Made by a program: the position numbers and the translations under genes | Notes under the pieces: generated by a model | The model's input: the letters and a program-made list of their open reading frames with translations, nothing else | The model's database searches: none | Told to the model about the DNA's origin: nothing | Source: Paraglaciecola sp. T6c | Lineage (GTDB): Bacteria > Pseudomonadota > Gammaproteobacteria > Enterobacterales > Alteromonadaceae | Length of the DNA: 64,000 nucleotides | NCBI RefSeq assembly: GCF_000014225.1 | Contig: NC_008228.1 | Span: 496,001-560,000 of the forward strand | Reading direction: 5' to 3' | Shown: piece by piece, positions 27,431-37,736 of the stretch | Layout of the letters: each line of letters begins with the position of its first letter | How positions within the stretch are numbered: the first letter of the stretch is position 1

Positions 27431-28063
27431 TTGCAACAATCTAGTTTATTCCCGTCAGGTTCTTCTGATGAGGCTGAAATACTGCCTTTGCCAGACGGAG
27501 ACTTTCGCTATTTTCAACATTTTTTGTCCAGTCAAGAAGCGGATAATTATTACAAGCGGCTTCTTGAGTCATTAGCTTGGCGACAAGATGATATCAAAAT
27601 GTACGGTAAACAGGTTAAAATCCCGCGCTTGCAAGCATGGTATGGTGATGAGGACGCGCTTTATCAGTATTCAGGCCTCAATTTGCCACCTATTCCTTGG
27701 ACCGAAGAATTACATGCCCTGAAAGTACAGTGTGAAAAAGCCAGTGAAAGCGTTTTTAACTCTGTATTGGCTAATTGTTATCGTGACGGTCAGGACAGTA
27801 TGGCTTGGCATAGTGATGACGAACCTGAGTTAGGTACTCGACCAGTTATTGCTTCGTTGAGTTTGGGGCAGGTGCGAAATTTTGATTTGAAGCATCGAAC
27901 GAGTGGGCAAAGACACAGGCTGCCTTTGGAGCACGGCAGTTTGTTCATTATGGCTGGCAATTCCCAAACACATTGGTTGCACAGCTTAGCTAAAACGACA
28001 AAGTCGCTGGCACCACGTATTAATCTAACATTTCGTTTAGTCACACCAAATTTGCGTCGCTAA
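27431..28063 (+). CDS. AlkB-like 2-oxoglutarate/Fe(II) dioxygenase
   Basis: 210 residues of the AlkB family, closest in style to ALKBH2/3-like bacterial proteins that remove alkyl groups from DNA or RNA bases. Iron ligands are in WHSDDEPELG (HxD) and the second histidine in QTHWLHSL. The 2-oxoglutarate arginines are in APRINLTFR. It starts with TTG 27431 after GAGG. Damage-repair role is inferred from the family; no SOS or Ada box is visible in the 25-base upstream gap. Confidence 0.87.
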   Translation: MQQSSLFPSGSSDEAEILPLPDGDFRYFQHFLSSQEADNYYKRLLESLAWRQDDIKMYGKQVKIPRLQAWYGDEDALYQYSGLNLPPIPWTEELHALKVQCEKASESVFNSVLANCYRDGQDSMAWHSDDEPELGTRPVIASLSLGQVRNFDLKHRTSGQRHRLPLEHGSLFIMAGNSQTHWLHSLAKTTKSLAPRINLTFRLVTPNLRR

Positions 28064-28108
28064 CGAAATTCACTTACTCCTTCGGCAAGGCCGGACAAAG
28101 GGCAAAAA

Positions 28109-28423
28109 ATGACAATACAACAATCAATCGAGCGTAAGTTGCAAGCCGGATTCACCCCAGTTCATTTAGAGGTCGTGAATGAAAGCTTTATGCACAATGT
28201 TCCAGAGGGCTCTGAAAGCCACTTCAAGGTCGTTATTGTTAGCGATGAATTTGGCGGCAAGCGCTTAATTGGTCGCCACCGTGCGGTAAATCAAGTTTTG
28301 GCCGATGAATTAGCTAATGATATTCATGCGTTAGCTATTCACACTTACACCCAAGAAGAGTGGAATACGCTACAGCAGCAATCGCCTGATTCACCAAATT
28401 GTCTTGGTGGCTCTAAATCATAA
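28109..28423 (+). CDS. bolA: BolA family protein
   Basis: 104 residues. The BolA fold motif is [28 protein letters not shown], with the conserved histidine that pairs with monothiol glutaredoxins to hold a [2Fe-2S] cluster. In other Proteobacteria BolA affects morphology, biofilm and iron sensing. An AAAGGG site precedes ATG 28109. Confidence 0.9.
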   Translation: MTIQQSIERKLQAGFTPVHLEVVNESFMHNVPEGSESHFKVVIVSDEFGGKRLIGRHRAVNQVLADELANDIHALAIHTYTQEEWNTLQQQSPDSPNCLGGSKS

Positions 28424-28520
28424 AGGCGTGAAATAATGGAAAATATGACGAATTTTTAATGATCATGTATGGTTATTACGCAATATCGCATTAAAACAAT
28501 AAATTATAAGGTTCGTTATT

Positions 28521-28691
28521 ATGCAAAAAGTCAATCCACTTAATTTGATCTTGGCTATTTTTATACCTCCTTTGGGGGCATTGCTCCAAGTAGGCTTGAG
28601 CGCACATTTTTTCTTGAATATTTTACTTACTCTTTTTGGTGTACTGCCTGGCGTGATCCACGCGGTATGGCTTGTTCTGAAAAATAAATAA
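28521..28691 (+). CDS. YqaE/Pmp3 family small membrane protein
   Basis: Only 56 residues, easily missed. It has two membrane helices: MQKVNPLNLILAIFIPPLGA opens the protein, and LNILLTLFGVLPGVIHAVW is the second. The pattern IPPLGALLQ...LLTLFGVLPGVIHA is the signature of the UPF0057/Pmp3 stress-membrane family (E. coli YqaE). AAGG lies upstream of ATG 28521. Family members respond to salt and membrane stress; the exact role is unclear. Confidence 0.85.
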   Translation: MQKVNPLNLILAIFIPPLGALLQVGLSAHFFLNILLTLFGVLPGVIHAVWLVLKNK

Positions 28692-28786
28692 CCACCCTTA
28701 ATGTATCGGTGTTCGATCTGCTCAGAGTTGTTTAATTACTCTGGGCATTTACAATGTACGCCGCTCTTTTTATAGGAAAAATGAAT

Positions 28787-29968
28787 ATGGTTATTAAGCC
28801 AAAGATCCGTGGCTTTATTTGTACAAATGCTCACCCTGAAGGTTGCGCAGCAAGTGTTGCTCAACAAATCGAATATGTCTCCTCTCAGGGTGACCTTGGA
28901 AGCGGACCTAAAAATGTATTAGTGATTGGTTCTTCAACCGGTTATGGGTTGGCCTCACGCATTGTGTCAGCTTTTGGTTATGGCGCGAACACTCTGGGAG
29001 TCTGTTTTGAAAAGGCGCCGAGTGAACGTAAAACGGCAACTGCAGGTTGGTATAATACTGCTGCTTTTCATAAAGAAGCGAAAGAGAAAGGGCTTTTTGC
29101 CCAAACCATAAACGGCGATGCGTTTTCTAAAGAGATAAAAGCGCAAGCAATTGAGACCATCAAACGTGAGATGGGTCAGGTTGATTTGGTGATATACAGT
29201 TTAGCGTCTCCACGTCGCACAGATCCCGAAACGGGAGAAGTATATAAGTCTACCTTGAAACCTGTGGGACAAGCTTATACCACTAAAACCTATGATACGG
29301 ACAAAGACCGAATCCATGACATTTCTCTTGAACCTGCCAATGAAGATGAAATTGCACAAACGATCAAAGTCATGGGCGGTGAAGATTGGGAGTTATGGTT
29401 AGATGCCTTGGCAGAAGCAGATCTACTTGCCTATGGCTGTAAAACCACAGCATATACCTATATTGGCAAAGAGCTAACTTGGCCGATTTACGGGCAAGCA
29501 ACTATTGGCAAAGCGAAAGAAGATTTAGATCGTGCAGCGGCAGCCATCGTTAGCAAGAACCAAGAAAAGCACATTGAAGCCTATGTATCTTCATTGAAAG
29601 CACTTGTTACCCAAGCCAGTTCAGCTATTCCTGTTATGCCTTTGTATATTTCTCTTATTTATAAGGTGATGAAGGAAGAGGGCACGCACGAAGGGTGTAT
29701 CGAACAAATCAAAGGCTTGTTCACAGAACGTTTATTTGCACAATCTCCCGCGTTAGATGAGCAAGGCCGTTTGCGTATGGATGGCAAAGAAACAAATGAG
29801 GCTACGCAAGCTAAGATCAAAGCGTTGTGGGACCAAGTTACACAAGAAAACTTTCATGAGCTAAGTGATTACGCCGGTTATCATCATGAGTTCTTAAAGC
29901 TTTTCGGTTTTGATGTCGAAGGTGTCGATTACGAGAAAGAACAAAATACGTTAGCCGATTGGGATTAA
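28787..29968 (+). CDS. fabV: Trans-2-enoyl-ACP/CoA reductase FabV
   Basis: NADH-dependent enoyl reductase of 393 residues for the last step of the fatty-acid elongation cycle. The start [18 protein letters not shown] is the FabV signature. The cofactor motif is [13 protein letters not shown] and the catalytic Tyr-x8-Lys is in [11 protein letters not shown]. FabV enzymes are known to be much less sensitive to triclosan than FabI. ATG 28787 is chosen over 28781 and 28754 because it lies 9 nt after AGGA. A strong terminator follows. Confidence 0.95.
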   Translation: MVIKPKIRGFICTNAHPEGCAASVAQQIEYVSSQGDLGSGPKNVLVIGSSTGYGLASRIVSAFGYGANTLGVCFEKAPSERKTATAGWYNTAAFHKEAKEKGLFAQTINGDAFSKEIKAQAIETIKREMGQVDLVIYSLASPRRTDPETGEVYKSTLKPVGQAYTTKTYDTDKDRIHDISLEPANEDEIAQTIKVMGGEDWELWLDALAEADLLAYGCKTTAYTYIGKELTWPIYGQATIGKAKEDLDRAAAAIVSKNQEKHIEAYVSSLKALVTQASSAIPVMPLYISLIYKVMKEEGTHEGCIEQIKGLFTERLFAQSPALDEQGRLRMDGKETNEATQAKIKALWDQVTQENFHELSDYAGYHHEFLKLFGFDVEGVDYEKEQNTLADWD

Positions 29969-29986
29969 TCGTCTACTATATTGGTA

Positions 29987-30017
29987 TAAAAAACCGCCTC
30001 AATAAGGCGGTTTTTTT
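29987..30017 (+). terminator. Intrinsic terminator after fabV
   Basis: AAAAAACCGCC-TCAATAA-GGCGGTTTTTTT, a perfect stem with T-run, 20 bases after the fabV stop. Confidence 0.9.
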
Positions 30018-30445
30018 ATGTCTAGGAAATAGATGCAAATAAGAGTTATTCGCATGCTCCGCAATGATGAATGTAAACAACTTGTTGCAATGTGGCTCTG
30101 TGTGGATAAGAAGCGGATAATGACGATAAAATACACTAAAAAAATTGTGCTTAAGCACATTTGGCATGGCAGAACCGGTAGGGATAATGTTAAAATTCCG
30201 GAGTTAGATTAAGTGGGAAATTCATATCCACAGAATCTCTGCAAAAGAGTACGAGAAAACACAGCGGTTAATTAAACTAATAAACGTGACTTCGTCAGTT
30301 AGTTATTTAAGCGATTACATTTACAAAATAACATCAAAAATACTCATCACGAATAGGTTTTTTGTCAACAAGTTGCTTACTTGGGTGGCATGTAGCTGAA
30401 AGGCTAACCGTGATGTGTATTGACTTTAGAGTAGTGCTATTGCGT
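30018..30445. other. Long intergenic region upstream of the nqr operon
   Basis: About 430 AT-rich bases without a supported gene; it should hold the nqr promoter and a long leader. A perfect DnaA-box sequence (TGTGGATAA, the complement of TTATCCACA) is at 30101-30109 and an 8/9 match at 30224-30232. TTGACT at 30420 with TATGAT at the nqrA start looks promoter-like but overlaps the start codon, so I do not call it. Confidence 0.5.
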
Positions 30446-31786
30446 ATGATTAAAATCAAGAAAGGGTTAGATCTTCCGATTACGGGAGCGCCAGAACAAA
30501 AGATTCATGACGGTCCAGCGATTACTAAGGTTGCTGTGCTAGGTGAAGAGTACATTGGAATGCGTCCAACCATGCATGTTCAGGTTGGCGATAAAGTGCA
30601 GAAAGGCCAGATGCTTTTCGAAGACAAAAAGAATCCAGGTGTGAAGTTCACAGCACCTGCTTCTGGTAGTGTCATCGAAGTTAACCGTGGCGCAAAACGT
30701 GTTTTGCAGTCAGTGGTTATTCAAGTTGAAGGTGATGACGCAGTAGAATTCGACAAATATGCCGAATCTGAACTGTCATCTATAGCGGCCGACAAAGTGC
30801 AACACAATCTAGTGGAATCTGGATTATGGACTGCACTGCGTACGCGTCCTTATAGCAAAACCCCTGCTCTTGACAGCAAACCTCACTCCATATTCGTTAG
30901 CGCGATGGATACTAATCCATTAGCTGGCGATCCTGCCGTTATTATTGCCCCGCGTAGTGCAGATTTTATCAATGGTTTACGTGTTATCTCGCGTTTAACT
31001 GAAGGTAAGGTATTTGTGAGTAAAGCGCCCGGTGCTGATATTCCAGTAGGGGACGTGAAAGCTGACGTGAACGAATTTGCCGGACCACATCCTGCAGGTT
31101 TAGTGGGCACGCATATTCATCACCTAGATACTGTTGGTGCGGCTAAGAAAGTTTGGCATATCAACTACCAAGATGTGATTGCGGTTGGTGCGTTATTTAC
31201 AACAGGTAAGTTGAATAACGAGCGTGTTATTGCCCTAGGCGGCCCCGCTGCTAAGAACCCGCGTTTAATTAAAACCGTGTTAGGTGCAAGTGTCAGTGAG
31301 TTGACCTCGGGTGAAACTACTGAAGGCGAAGTTCGCACAATTTCAGGCTCGGTTTTACAAGGTAATAACGCCCATGGCGTTCATGGTTATGTGGGTCGCT
31401 ACCACGTTCAGCTTTCACTTCTTAGTGAAGGCCGTGAAAAAGAATTCCTAGGTTGGATTAAGCCAGGTGCCAATCAGCACTCTGTGACCCGTGCATACCT
31501 TGCACATTTTAGCCCTAAGAAATTATTCAATATGACAACCACCACTAATGGTTCAGACCGTTCTATGGTGCCAATTGGTAACTATGAGCGCGTTATGCCG
31601 TTAGATATTTTACCAACATTATTGTTGCGTGATTTGATTTCTGGTGACACTGACAGTGCTCAAACATTAGGTTGTTTAGAGTTAGACGAAGAAGATTTAG
31701 CGCTTTGTACCTATGTTTGCCCTGGTAAATATAATTACGGGCCGATCTTGCGTGAAAGTCTAGACAAGATTGAGAAAGAGGGTTAA
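30446..31786 (+). CDS. nqrA: Na+-translocating NADH:quinone reductase subunit A
   Basis: First of six subunits of the respiratory sodium pump that oxidises NADH and reduces ubiquinone. NqrA is a membrane-associated soluble subunit linked to quinone binding. The 446 residues from ATG 30446 ([18 protein letters not shown]) match the family length. The frame runs 84 bases further upstream but gives a non-homologous-looking leader. There is no strong Shine-Dalgarno before the ATG. The nqrB start follows after 3 bases. Confidence 0.96.
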   Translation: MIKIKKGLDLPITGAPEQKIHDGPAITKVAVLGEEYIGMRPTMHVQVGDKVQKGQMLFEDKKNPGVKFTAPASGSVIEVNRGAKRVLQSVVIQVEGDDAVEFDKYAESELSSIAADKVQHNLVESGLWTALRTRPYSKTPALDSKPHSIFVSAMDTNPLAGDPAVIIAPRSADFINGLRVISRLTEGKVFVSKAPGADIPVGDVKADVNEFAGPHPAGLVGTHIHHLDTVGAAKKVWHINYQDVIAVGALFTTGKLNNERVIALGGPAAKNPRLIKTVLGASVSELTSGETTEGEVRTISGSVLQGNNAHGVHGYVGRYHVQLSLLSEGREKEFLGWIKPGANQHSVTRAYLAHFSPKKLFNMTTTTNGSDRSMVPIGNYERVMPLDILPTLLLRDLISGDTDSAQTLGCLELDEEDLALCTYVCPGKYNYGPILRESLDKIEKEG

Positions 31787-31789
31787 CTC

Positions 31790-33001
31790 ATGGGTTTAAA
31801 AGCATATTTAGAGAAAATTGAACCTAACTTTGAAGCAGGTGGTAAGTACGAAAAATGGTATGCGCTTTACGAAGCCGCAGCGACCATTTTTTACACCCCT
31901 GGTAAAGTTAACAAAGCTGGCACTCACGTGCGTGACAGCATCGACTTAAAACGTATTATGATCATGGTATGGGCTGCTACGTTCCCTGCAATGTTCTACG
32001 GTATGTACAACATAGGTCAGCAAGCTCATAACGTTATTCTAAACGGTGGCGCGTCATTGCCTGATATGTGGCAAGCGGCTTTATTTACTGCGCTTGGCGG
32101 TCAAATAGGCCTTGAGTCTACCGGTGGATTAGCCATGTTCCTTTACGGAGCGTGCTTCTTCCTACCTATCTACGCCGTAACCTTTATTGTGGGCGGCTTC
32201 TGGGAAGTACTGTTTGCTTCTGTGCGTAAGCATGAAGTTAACGAAGGCTTCTTTGTTACCTCAGTACTTTTCGCATTAACCTTGCCTGCAACTATCCCTT
32301 TATGGCAGGTGGCGCTGGGTATTACCTTTGGTGTGGTGATTGCGAAAGAAGTCTTTGGTGGCACAGGCCGTAATTTCCTAAACCCTGCGCTTTCTGGTCG
32401 TGCGTTCCTATATTTTGCTTATCCTGCACAAATTTCAGGCGATGCAATTTGGACGGCTGCCGACGGTTTCTCAGGGGCGACTTGGTTAAGCCAAGCGGCT
32501 GCTGGCAATGTTACCGATTGGTCTTTGAATGCTGATTGGTGGGATGCATTCTTCGGAAATATTCAAGGTTCTGTCGGTGAAGTATCGTCACTGGCTATCT
32601 TGCTGGGTGGCTTGTTCATTATTTATATGCGTATTGCTTCATGGCGTATCGTGTTAGGTGTGCTGCTAGGCGGGGCGGTATTCAGTACTTTGCTTAACGT
32701 TATTGGCAGTGACACAAATGCTATGTTTGCTATGCCTTGGTACTGGCACGTAGTGACCGGTGGATTCGCTTTTGGTATGTTCTTTATGGCGACCGATCCT
32801 GTTTCAGCATCATTCACAAATAGCGCTAAATGGGCTTACGGTTTCTTAATCGGTTTAATGTGTGTATTGATTCGTGTACTCAACCCTGCTTTCCCTGAAG
32901 GTATGATGTTGGCAATCTTGTTTGCCAATTTATGGGCTCCACTATTCGATTATTTCGTCGCTCAAAGCAATATTAAACGGAGGATGGCACGTGTCGGCTA
33001 A
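31790..33001 (+). CDS. nqrB: Na+-translocating NADH:quinone reductase subunit B
   Basis: Multi-helix membrane subunit of 403 residues that carries covalent FMN and riboflavin and lies on the sodium path. The FMN-accepting threonine is in [10 protein letters not shown] (SGAT motif). This is the substrate of ApbE encoded downstream. The last 11 bases overlap nqrC. Confidence 0.96.
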   Translation: MGLKAYLEKIEPNFEAGGKYEKWYALYEAAATIFYTPGKVNKAGTHVRDSIDLKRIMIMVWAATFPAMFYGMYNIGQQAHNVILNGGASLPDMWQAALFTALGGQIGLESTGGLAMFLYGACFFLPIYAVTFIVGGFWEVLFASVRKHEVNEGFFVTSVLFALTLPATIPLWQVALGITFGVVIAKEVFGGTGRNFLNPALSGRAFLYFAYPAQISGDAIWTAADGFSGATWLSQAAAGNVTDWSLNADWWDAFFGNIQGSVGEVSSLAILLGGLFIIYMRIASWRIVLGVLLGGAVFSTLLNVIGSDTNAMFAMPWYWHVVTGGFAFGMFFMATDPVSASFTNSAKWAYGFLIGLMCVLIRVLNPAFPEGMMLAILFANLWAPLFDYFVAQSNIKRRMARVG

Positions 33002-33752
33002 AAAAGAAACATTAGGCAAAACGGTCGGCGTTGTTATCGCCGTATGTTTAGTTTGTTCGGTTATTGTATCAACGGCGGCGGTTAGCCTACGTTCACAACA
33101 ACAAGCAAATGCGAAGCTAGATAAGCAAACTAATATCTTAGAATCTGCCGGCTTACTTGAAGCCGGGCAGAGTAAAGAGCAAATCGCAGCGACCTATGCA
33201 GATCGCGTACAAGAAAAGTTTGTTGATTTAGCAACGGGCCAGTACGTTGAGAAGGAAGCTGGCTATGATATGTATAAAGCAGCGCGTGACCCTGAAGAAA
33301 GTATCAAGCCTGTGCCTGATACCGCTGGGATTTTACGTCGCCCTAACGTTGCTAGTGTGTATTTAATTTCTAATCCTGACGGCGAAGTAACACGTATCGT
33401 GTTGCCTATTAACGGCAGTGGCTTATGGAACTTAATGTATGCCATGTTAGCGGTTGACTCTGACGGTAATACCGTTCGTGAGCTAGTGTATTACGATCAG
33501 CAAGAAACGCCTGGTCTTGGCGGTGAAGTTCAGAACCCTGAATGGAAAGCGAAGTGGGACGGTAAGAAATTGTATAAAAATGGCGAAGTGGCTATTGATG
33601 TGACCAAGGGCGCAAAAGCGAATGACCCTTATGAAGTTGATGCTTTGTCAGGTGCGACGTTAACCAGTAATGGCGTACAAAATACACTTGATTATTGGCT
33701 GGGTGAGAATGGCTTCGGTCCTTACCTTAAAAACCAACCATGGAAATCGTGA
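32991..33752 (+). CDS. nqrC: Na+-translocating NADH:quinone reductase subunit C
   Basis: 253 residues: one N-terminal membrane anchor ([20 protein letters not shown]) and a periplasmic FMN-binding domain. The covalent FMN threonine lies in [15 protein letters not shown] 32991 follows GGAGG and is inside the end of nqrB; a longer in-frame start at 32922 is rejected. Confidence 0.96.
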   Translation: MSAKKETLGKTVGVVIAVCLVCSVIVSTAAVSLRSQQQANAKLDKQTNILESAGLLEAGQSKEQIAATYADRVQEKFVDLATGQYVEKEAGYDMYKAARDPEESIKPVPDTAGILRRPNVASVYLISNPDGEVTRIVLPINGSGLWNLMYAMLAVDSDGNTVRELVYYDQQETPGLGGEVQNPEWKAKWDGKKLYKNGEVAIDVTKGAKANDPYEVDALSGATLTSNGVQNTLDYWLGENGFGPYLKNQPWKS

Positions 33753-33763
33753 GAGACTAGACA

Positions 33764-34396
33764 ATGGCTGATACTAAAGAAATGAAAAAGGTATTGTTTG
33801 GGCCAATCCTAGACAATAACCCAATAGCACTGCAAATACTGGGCGTATGTTCAGCATTAGCGGTAACCACTAAGTTAGAAACGGCATTAGTAATGTCACT
33901 TGCTCTTACAGCAGTAACGGCATTCTCTAACTTGTTTATCTCTATGATCCGTTCACAGATACCTTCATCAGTACGTATTATCGTGCAGATGACGATTATT
34001 GCGTCATTGGTAATCGTAGTGGATCAAATCCTGAAAGCTTATTCGTACGAGATATCCAAACAGCTGTCGGTATTCGTTGGCTTGATTATCACCAACTGTA
34101 TCGTAATGGGTCGAGCTGAAGCCTTTGCTATGAAAAGCCCGCCATTTATCAGTTTCCTTGACGGGATTGGTAACGGCTTAGGCTACTCGTTTGTATTGAT
34201 TGTTATCGGTACTATTAAAGAGTTGTTCGGTTTCGGTACTATTCTCGGTTTCGAAATTTTACCACTCATTCAAAATGGCGGTTGGTATCAAGGTAATGGT
34301 TTATTGATTTTACCTTTCAGCTCGTTCTTCTTAATCGGTGGTTTAATTTGGTTCATCAGAACTATTAAGCCTGAACAAGTAGAGCCTAAGGAGTAA
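33764..34396 (+). CDS. nqrD: Na+-translocating NADH:quinone reductase subunit D
   Basis: 210-residue integral membrane subunit of the Rnf/Nqr D/E family, about six helices. Conserved segments are [17 protein letters not shown] and [14 protein letters not shown], where the cysteine helps hold the intramembrane iron centre shared with NqrE. ATG 33764 is 11 bases after nqrC. Confidence 0.96.
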   Translation: MADTKEMKKVLFGPILDNNPIALQILGVCSALAVTTKLETALVMSLALTAVTAFSNLFISMIRSQIPSSVRIIVQMTIIASLVIVVDQILKAYSYEISKQLSVFVGLIITNCIVMGRAEAFAMKSPPFISFLDGIGNGLGYSFVLIVIGTIKELFGFGTILGFEILPLIQNGGWYQGNGLLILPFSSFFLIGGLIWFIRTIKPEQVEPKE

Positions 34397-34400
34397 TTTC

Positions 34401-35009
34401 GTGGAACAATATCTTAGTTTATTTATCCGTTCTATCTTCCTAGAAAACATGGCGTTGTTCTATTTCTTGGGTATGTGTACTTTCTTGGCCGTATCAAAGA
34501 AAGTAAAAACGGCGATGGGTCTGGGTGTTGCGGTTATCGTAGTATTGACGATTTCTGTACCTGTAAACCAACTTGTTTATGCCAACATTCTTGCGCCTGG
34601 CGCACTAGGTTGGGCTGGCTTTCCTGACACCGATTTGAGCTTCTTAAGCTTTTTGACTTTCATTGGTGTAATCGCTGCTTTGGTTCAAATTCTTGAAATG
34701 ACGCTAGATAAGTTTTTCCCTGCGCTATACAACGCGTTAGGTATTTTCTTACCTTTGATCACTGTTAACTGTGCAATTTTTGGTGGCGTAGCATTCGCTG
34801 TTCAGCGTGATTACACCTTCACCGAAAGTATCTTCTACGGTGCGGGTAGTGGTGCAGGTTGGGCATTAGCGATCACATTACTTGCGGCAGTGCGTGAGAA
34901 ACTTAAGTATGCAGATATGCCAGAAGGCGTGCGTGGTTTAGGTTCCGTATTTATGATTGCAGGATTAATGGCGTTGGGCTTCCAGTCATTTTCTGGCGTA
35001 TCAATTTAA
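34401..35009 (+). CDS. nqrE: Na+-translocating NADH:quinone reductase subunit E
   Basis: 202-residue integral membrane subunit, inverted-topology relative of Nqr[16 protein letters not shown] and [16 protein letters not shown] contain the two cysteines expected to ligate iron. It starts with GTG 34401, 4 bases after nqrD. Confidence 0.96.
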   Translation: MEQYLSLFIRSIFLENMALFYFLGMCTFLAVSKKVKTAMGLGVAVIVVLTISVPVNQLVYANILAPGALGWAGFPDTDLSFLSFLTFIGVIAALVQILEMTLDKFFPALYNALGIFLPLITVNCAIFGGVAFAVQRDYTFTESIFYGAGSGAGWALAITLLAAVREKLKYADMPEGVRGLGSVFMIAGLMALGFQSFSGVSI

Positions 35010-35033
35010 TCGAAACCGAATAGGAGTATTTAG

Positions 35034-36260
35034 ATGTTAGACATTTATCTTGGCGTAGGAATGTTTATTGCCATCGTTCTAGCTTTGGTTTTGATCATTA
35101 TGTTTGCCAAATCCAAGTTAGTGCCAGAAGGCGAAGTGACCATTTCTATCAATGGTGATCCAGACAAAGCAATCACTGCTCAGCCTGGTGATAAGTTATT
35201 AGGTGCCTTAGCAAACTCAGGCATATTCGTATCGTCAGCTTGTGGTGGCGGTGGCTCTTGTGGTCAATGTCGGGTAGACATTAAAGCAGGCGGCGGTGAA
35301 ATTTTACCGACTGAGCTTGACCACATAAGCAAGCGTGAAGCGAAAGAAGGTTGCCGTTTATCGTGTCAGGTTTCTATTAAGCAGGACATGGACATCGAGC
35401 TACCTGAAGAGATTTTTGGTATCAAGAAGTGGGATTGTGAAGTTATCTCTAACGATAACAAAGCGACCTTCATTAAAGAGCTTAAACTTAAAATTCCTAA
35501 TGGTGAAAGTGTGCCTTTCCGTGCCGGTGGTTATATTCAAATTGAAGCTCCACCTCACCATGTTAAATATAAAGACTTCGATGTTCCTGAAGAATATCGT
35601 GGTGACTGGGAACGTTTTGGCTTCTTTGATATTGAATCAAAAGTGGATGACGAAACGATTCGTGCATATTCAATGGCTAACTACCCAGAAGAAGAAGGTA
35701 TTATCATGTTGAACGTGCGTGTGGCTTCACCACCGCCAAACAACTTGTCTTTACCTGCAGGTAAAATGTCATCTTATATCTGGAGCTTGAAAGAAGGCGA
35801 CAAAGCCACTATTTCTGGCCCATTTGGTGAGTTCTTCGCTAAGAAGACCGACGCTGAGATGGTATTTATCGGTGGTGGTGCTGGTATGGCGCCAATGCGT
35901 TCGCATATCTTCGATCAACTTCGTCGTCTTAAAACAGATCGTAAAATTTCGTTCTGGTATGGCGCGCGTTCATTACGCGAAATGTTCTACGTAGAAGATT
36001 TCGATATGTTGCAGAAGGAAAACGACAACTTTAAGTGGCATGTTGCTTTGTCTGATCCACAACCAGAAGATAACTGGGAAGGTATGACAGGCTTTATCCA
36101 CCAAGTATTGTTGGAAAACTATCTTAAAGATCATCCAGCTCCAGAAGACTGTGAGTTCTATATGTGTGGTCCTCCTATGATGAACGCAGCTGTTATCAGT
36201 ATGCTGAAAGACTTAGGTGTTGAAGATGAAAACATCATGCTTGATGACTTCGGTGGTTAA
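35034..36260 (+). CDS. nqrF: Na+-translocating NADH:quinone reductase subunit F
   Basis: NADH-entry subunit of 408 residues. One N-terminal membrane helix ([19 protein letters not shown]), a ferredoxin domain with [2Fe-2S] cysteines in [13 protein letters not shown] and CRLSCQV, an FAD domain (RAYSMANYP) and an NADH domain ([19 protein letters not shown]). Electrons enter here and pass to the iron centre of NqrD/E. A hairpin follows before apbE. Confidence 0.97.
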   Translation: MLDIYLGVGMFIAIVLALVLIIMFAKSKLVPEGEVTISINGDPDKAITAQPGDKLLGALANSGIFVSSACGGGGSCGQCRVDIKAGGGEILPTELDHISKREAKEGCRLSCQVSIKQDMDIELPEEIFGIKKWDCEVISNDNKATFIKELKLKIPNGESVPFRAGGYIQIEAPPHHVKYKDFDVPEEYRGDWERFGFFDIESKVDDETIRAYSMANYPEEEGIIMLNVRVASPPPNNLSLPAGKMSSYIWSLKEGDKATISGPFGEFFAKKTDAEMVFIGGGAGMAPMRSHIFDQLRRLKTDRKISFWYGARSLREMFYVEDFDMLQKENDNFKWHVALSDPQPEDNWEGMTGFIHQVLLENYLKDHPAPEDCEFYMCGPPMMNAAVISMLKDLGVEDENIMLDDFGG

Positions 36261-36309
36261 TTAGCTATCACTCGATAGTGAACAAAACCGAGTTAACAAC
36301 ACATGTAAA

Positions 36310-36333
36310 TAAGGGACTTCGGTCCCTTTTTTT
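36310..36333 (+). terminator. UUCG-tetraloop hairpin between nqrF and apbE
   Basis: AAGGGAC-TTCG-GTCCCTT followed by a T-run, a compact stable terminator. As apbE and nqrM needed for the same enzyme lie just downstream, it probably lowers rather than stops their transcription. Confidence 0.8.
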
Positions 36334-36347
36334 ATTTAGGTGAAAAA

Positions 36348-37373
36348 ATGATAAAGGGTGACAGCGGGAAGGCTAAATTCCTCGGTTTAATCTTGTGGAT
36401 ATGGCTGCTATGCAGTTGCAGTCAAGCGCCAACAGAAACACATTTAGCGGGCCATACCATGGGCACGACTTACAATGTGAAGTTCGTTAATAGAAATAAT
36501 GTAAATGAACAAAAATTACATGACGACATCGATGCTGCATTGGTGAAAGTAAATGAATTGATGTCGACTTACGACGCCAATTCAGAACTGTCACGATTCA
36601 ACCAGTGGAAGAGTGAAGCACCCTTTGCGTTATCTTCAGAAACGTTGAAGGTGATGCAGGAAGCGAAGCGCTTGGGCGAGTTAAGTCATGGCGTACTTGA
36701 TGTGACTGTAGGGCCATTGGTTAACCTTTGGGGCTTTGGTCCTGATGCGAAACCTGAGAAACGCCCCAGTAAACAAACTGTGGCAGAAGTCAAAGCTCGC
36801 ATCGGATTAGATAAATTGACCTTACTTGATAACGGCGCGCAAAAGTCTGAAATTGATTTGTATGTTGACCTGTCTACTATTGCCAAGGGCTATGGTGTCG
36901 ATGTCGTGGCCGAGTTATTGGATGAAAAGGGTCTGCATGATTACCTAGTAGAGGTTGGCGGCGAAATGCGTGTCTCAGGGCATAAAGCAACTGGCAGAGA
37001 ATGGCGTATAGCTGTTGAAAAACCTGTCTCGGTTGAGCGTGCGGTGCAAGAAATTATTTCGATAGGAACAAACGCAATTGCAACCTCAGGAGATTATCGC
37101 AACTACTTTGAAGAAGATGGTGTGCGATATTCCCACTTAATAGACCCACGTACAGGCGCACCTATCACGCACAATCTAGTCGCGGTGACTGTGGTGCATT
37201 CGTCCTCAATGACGGCAGACGGGTTAGCGACAGCGCTGATCGTAATGGGTAAGGAAGAAGCCTTTAACGTGGCGTTACAGAATGATTTAGCGGTATTAAT
37301 GATCACACGAGAAAACGGCGAGTTTAAAGAGTATACTACGCCAAAATTTGAACCCTTCATTAATCGCCAATAG
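36348..37373 (+). CDS. apbE: FAD:protein FMN transferase (lipoprotein)
   Basis: Attaches FMN to the threonines of NqrB and NqrC on the periplasmic side. 341 residues with a lipoprotein signal peptide (LGLILWIWLLCSCSQ). Family motifs are HTMGTTYNVKF, LSTYDANSELSRFN, VDLSTIAKGYGVD, VGGEMRVSG and HLIDPRTGAPI, followed by a SMTADGLATAL segment with the metal-binding aspartate. Its place after nqrF is typical. Confidence 0.95.
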   Translation: MIKGDSGKAKFLGLILWIWLLCSCSQAPTETHLAGHTMGTTYNVKFVNRNNVNEQKLHDDIDAALVKVNELMSTYDANSELSRFNQWKSEAPFALSSETLKVMQEAKRLGELSHGVLDVTVGPLVNLWGFGPDAKPEKRPSKQTVAEVKARIGLDKLTLLDNGAQKSEIDLYVDLSTIAKGYGVDVVAELLDEKGLHDYLVEVGGEMRVSGHKATGREWRIAVEKPVSVERAVQEIISIGTNAIATSGDYRNYFEEDGVRYSHLIDPRTGAPITHNLVAVTVVHSSSMTADGLATALIVMGKEEAFNVALQNDLAVLMITRENGEFKEYTTPKFEPFINRQ

Positions 37374-37407
37374 TAATAATCGAAAATGACCAATTCGGAG
37401 TGATATT

Positions 37408-37641
37408 TTGAGTACTTTTATCTTAGCATTCGTATTTTTTCTAGTCGTAGCAGTCGCTATGTCTCTCGGCTATTTAGTACAGCGTAAAGCGATAGCAGGT
37501 AGTTGCGGTGGTTTAGGCGCCTTGGGTATCGATAAAGCCTGTGATTGCCCAGAGCCATGTGATCGCAAAAAAGCCCGCTTAGAGCGAGAAGAAGCGCGTC
37601 AAGCCAAGCTGAATGAGTGGAAGCAAAACCAAATTCTTTAA
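37408..37641 (+). CDS. nqrM: (Na+)-NQR maturation protein NqrM
   Basis: 77-residue protein with one membrane helix (ILAFVFFLVVAVAMSLGYLV) and four cysteines in GSCGG and CDCPEPC. NqrM (DUF539) is needed to assemble functional NQR, probably delivering iron to the NqrD/E site. It starts with TTG 37408 after CGGAG. It follows apbE by 34 bases. Confidence 0.93.
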   Translation: MSTFILAFVFFLVVAVAMSLGYLVQRKAIAGSCGGLGALGIDKACDCPEPCDRKKARLEREEARQAKLNEWKQNQIL

Positions 37642-37679
37642 GCTGTGTCGTTAGAAAATTCCCGCCAGTGAGATTTACA

Positions 37680-37708
37680 TTGACTCTGGCGGACAATCGC
37701 GCAAAATA
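37680..37708 (+). promoter_or_regulatory. Probable dinB promoter
   Basis: TTGACT at 37680-37685 and AAAATA at 37703-37708 with 17-base spacing. The -10 is weak, but its position directly before the SOS box supports the call. An inverted repeat CCGCCAG/CTGGCGG (37662-37692) overlaps the -35. Confidence 0.4.
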
Positions 37709-37727
37709 ACTGTTTTTAAATACAGTT
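37708..37727. promoter_or_regulatory. LexA (SOS) box upstream of dinB
   Basis: CTGTTTTTAAATACAG is an exact CTGT-N8-ACAG match, extended to AA...TT on both sides, ending 9 bases before the dinB ATG. This is the gammaproteobacterial LexA operator; in this place it would block transcription until DNA damage. Confidence 0.88.
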
Positions 37728-37736
37728 GTTTGTCAG

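Noticed and set aside
29976-30167. Minus-strand frame of 63 codons after fabV
   Set aside because: It runs through the fabV terminator and an AT-rich gap; no family resemblance.
30101-30232. DnaA boxes as a replication origin
   Set aside because: Only one exact and one near match; exact boxes also occur inside genes at 27178 and 41387, and no origin-linked genes (dnaA, gidA, dnaN) are present.
30362-30445. In-frame extension of nqrA by 28 residues
   Set aside because: NqrA normally starts [12 protein letters not shown]; the extension has no family resemblance.
30420-30449. TTGACT...TATGAT as the nqr promoter
   Set aside because: The -10 would overlap the nqrA start codon and the spacing is 19 bases.
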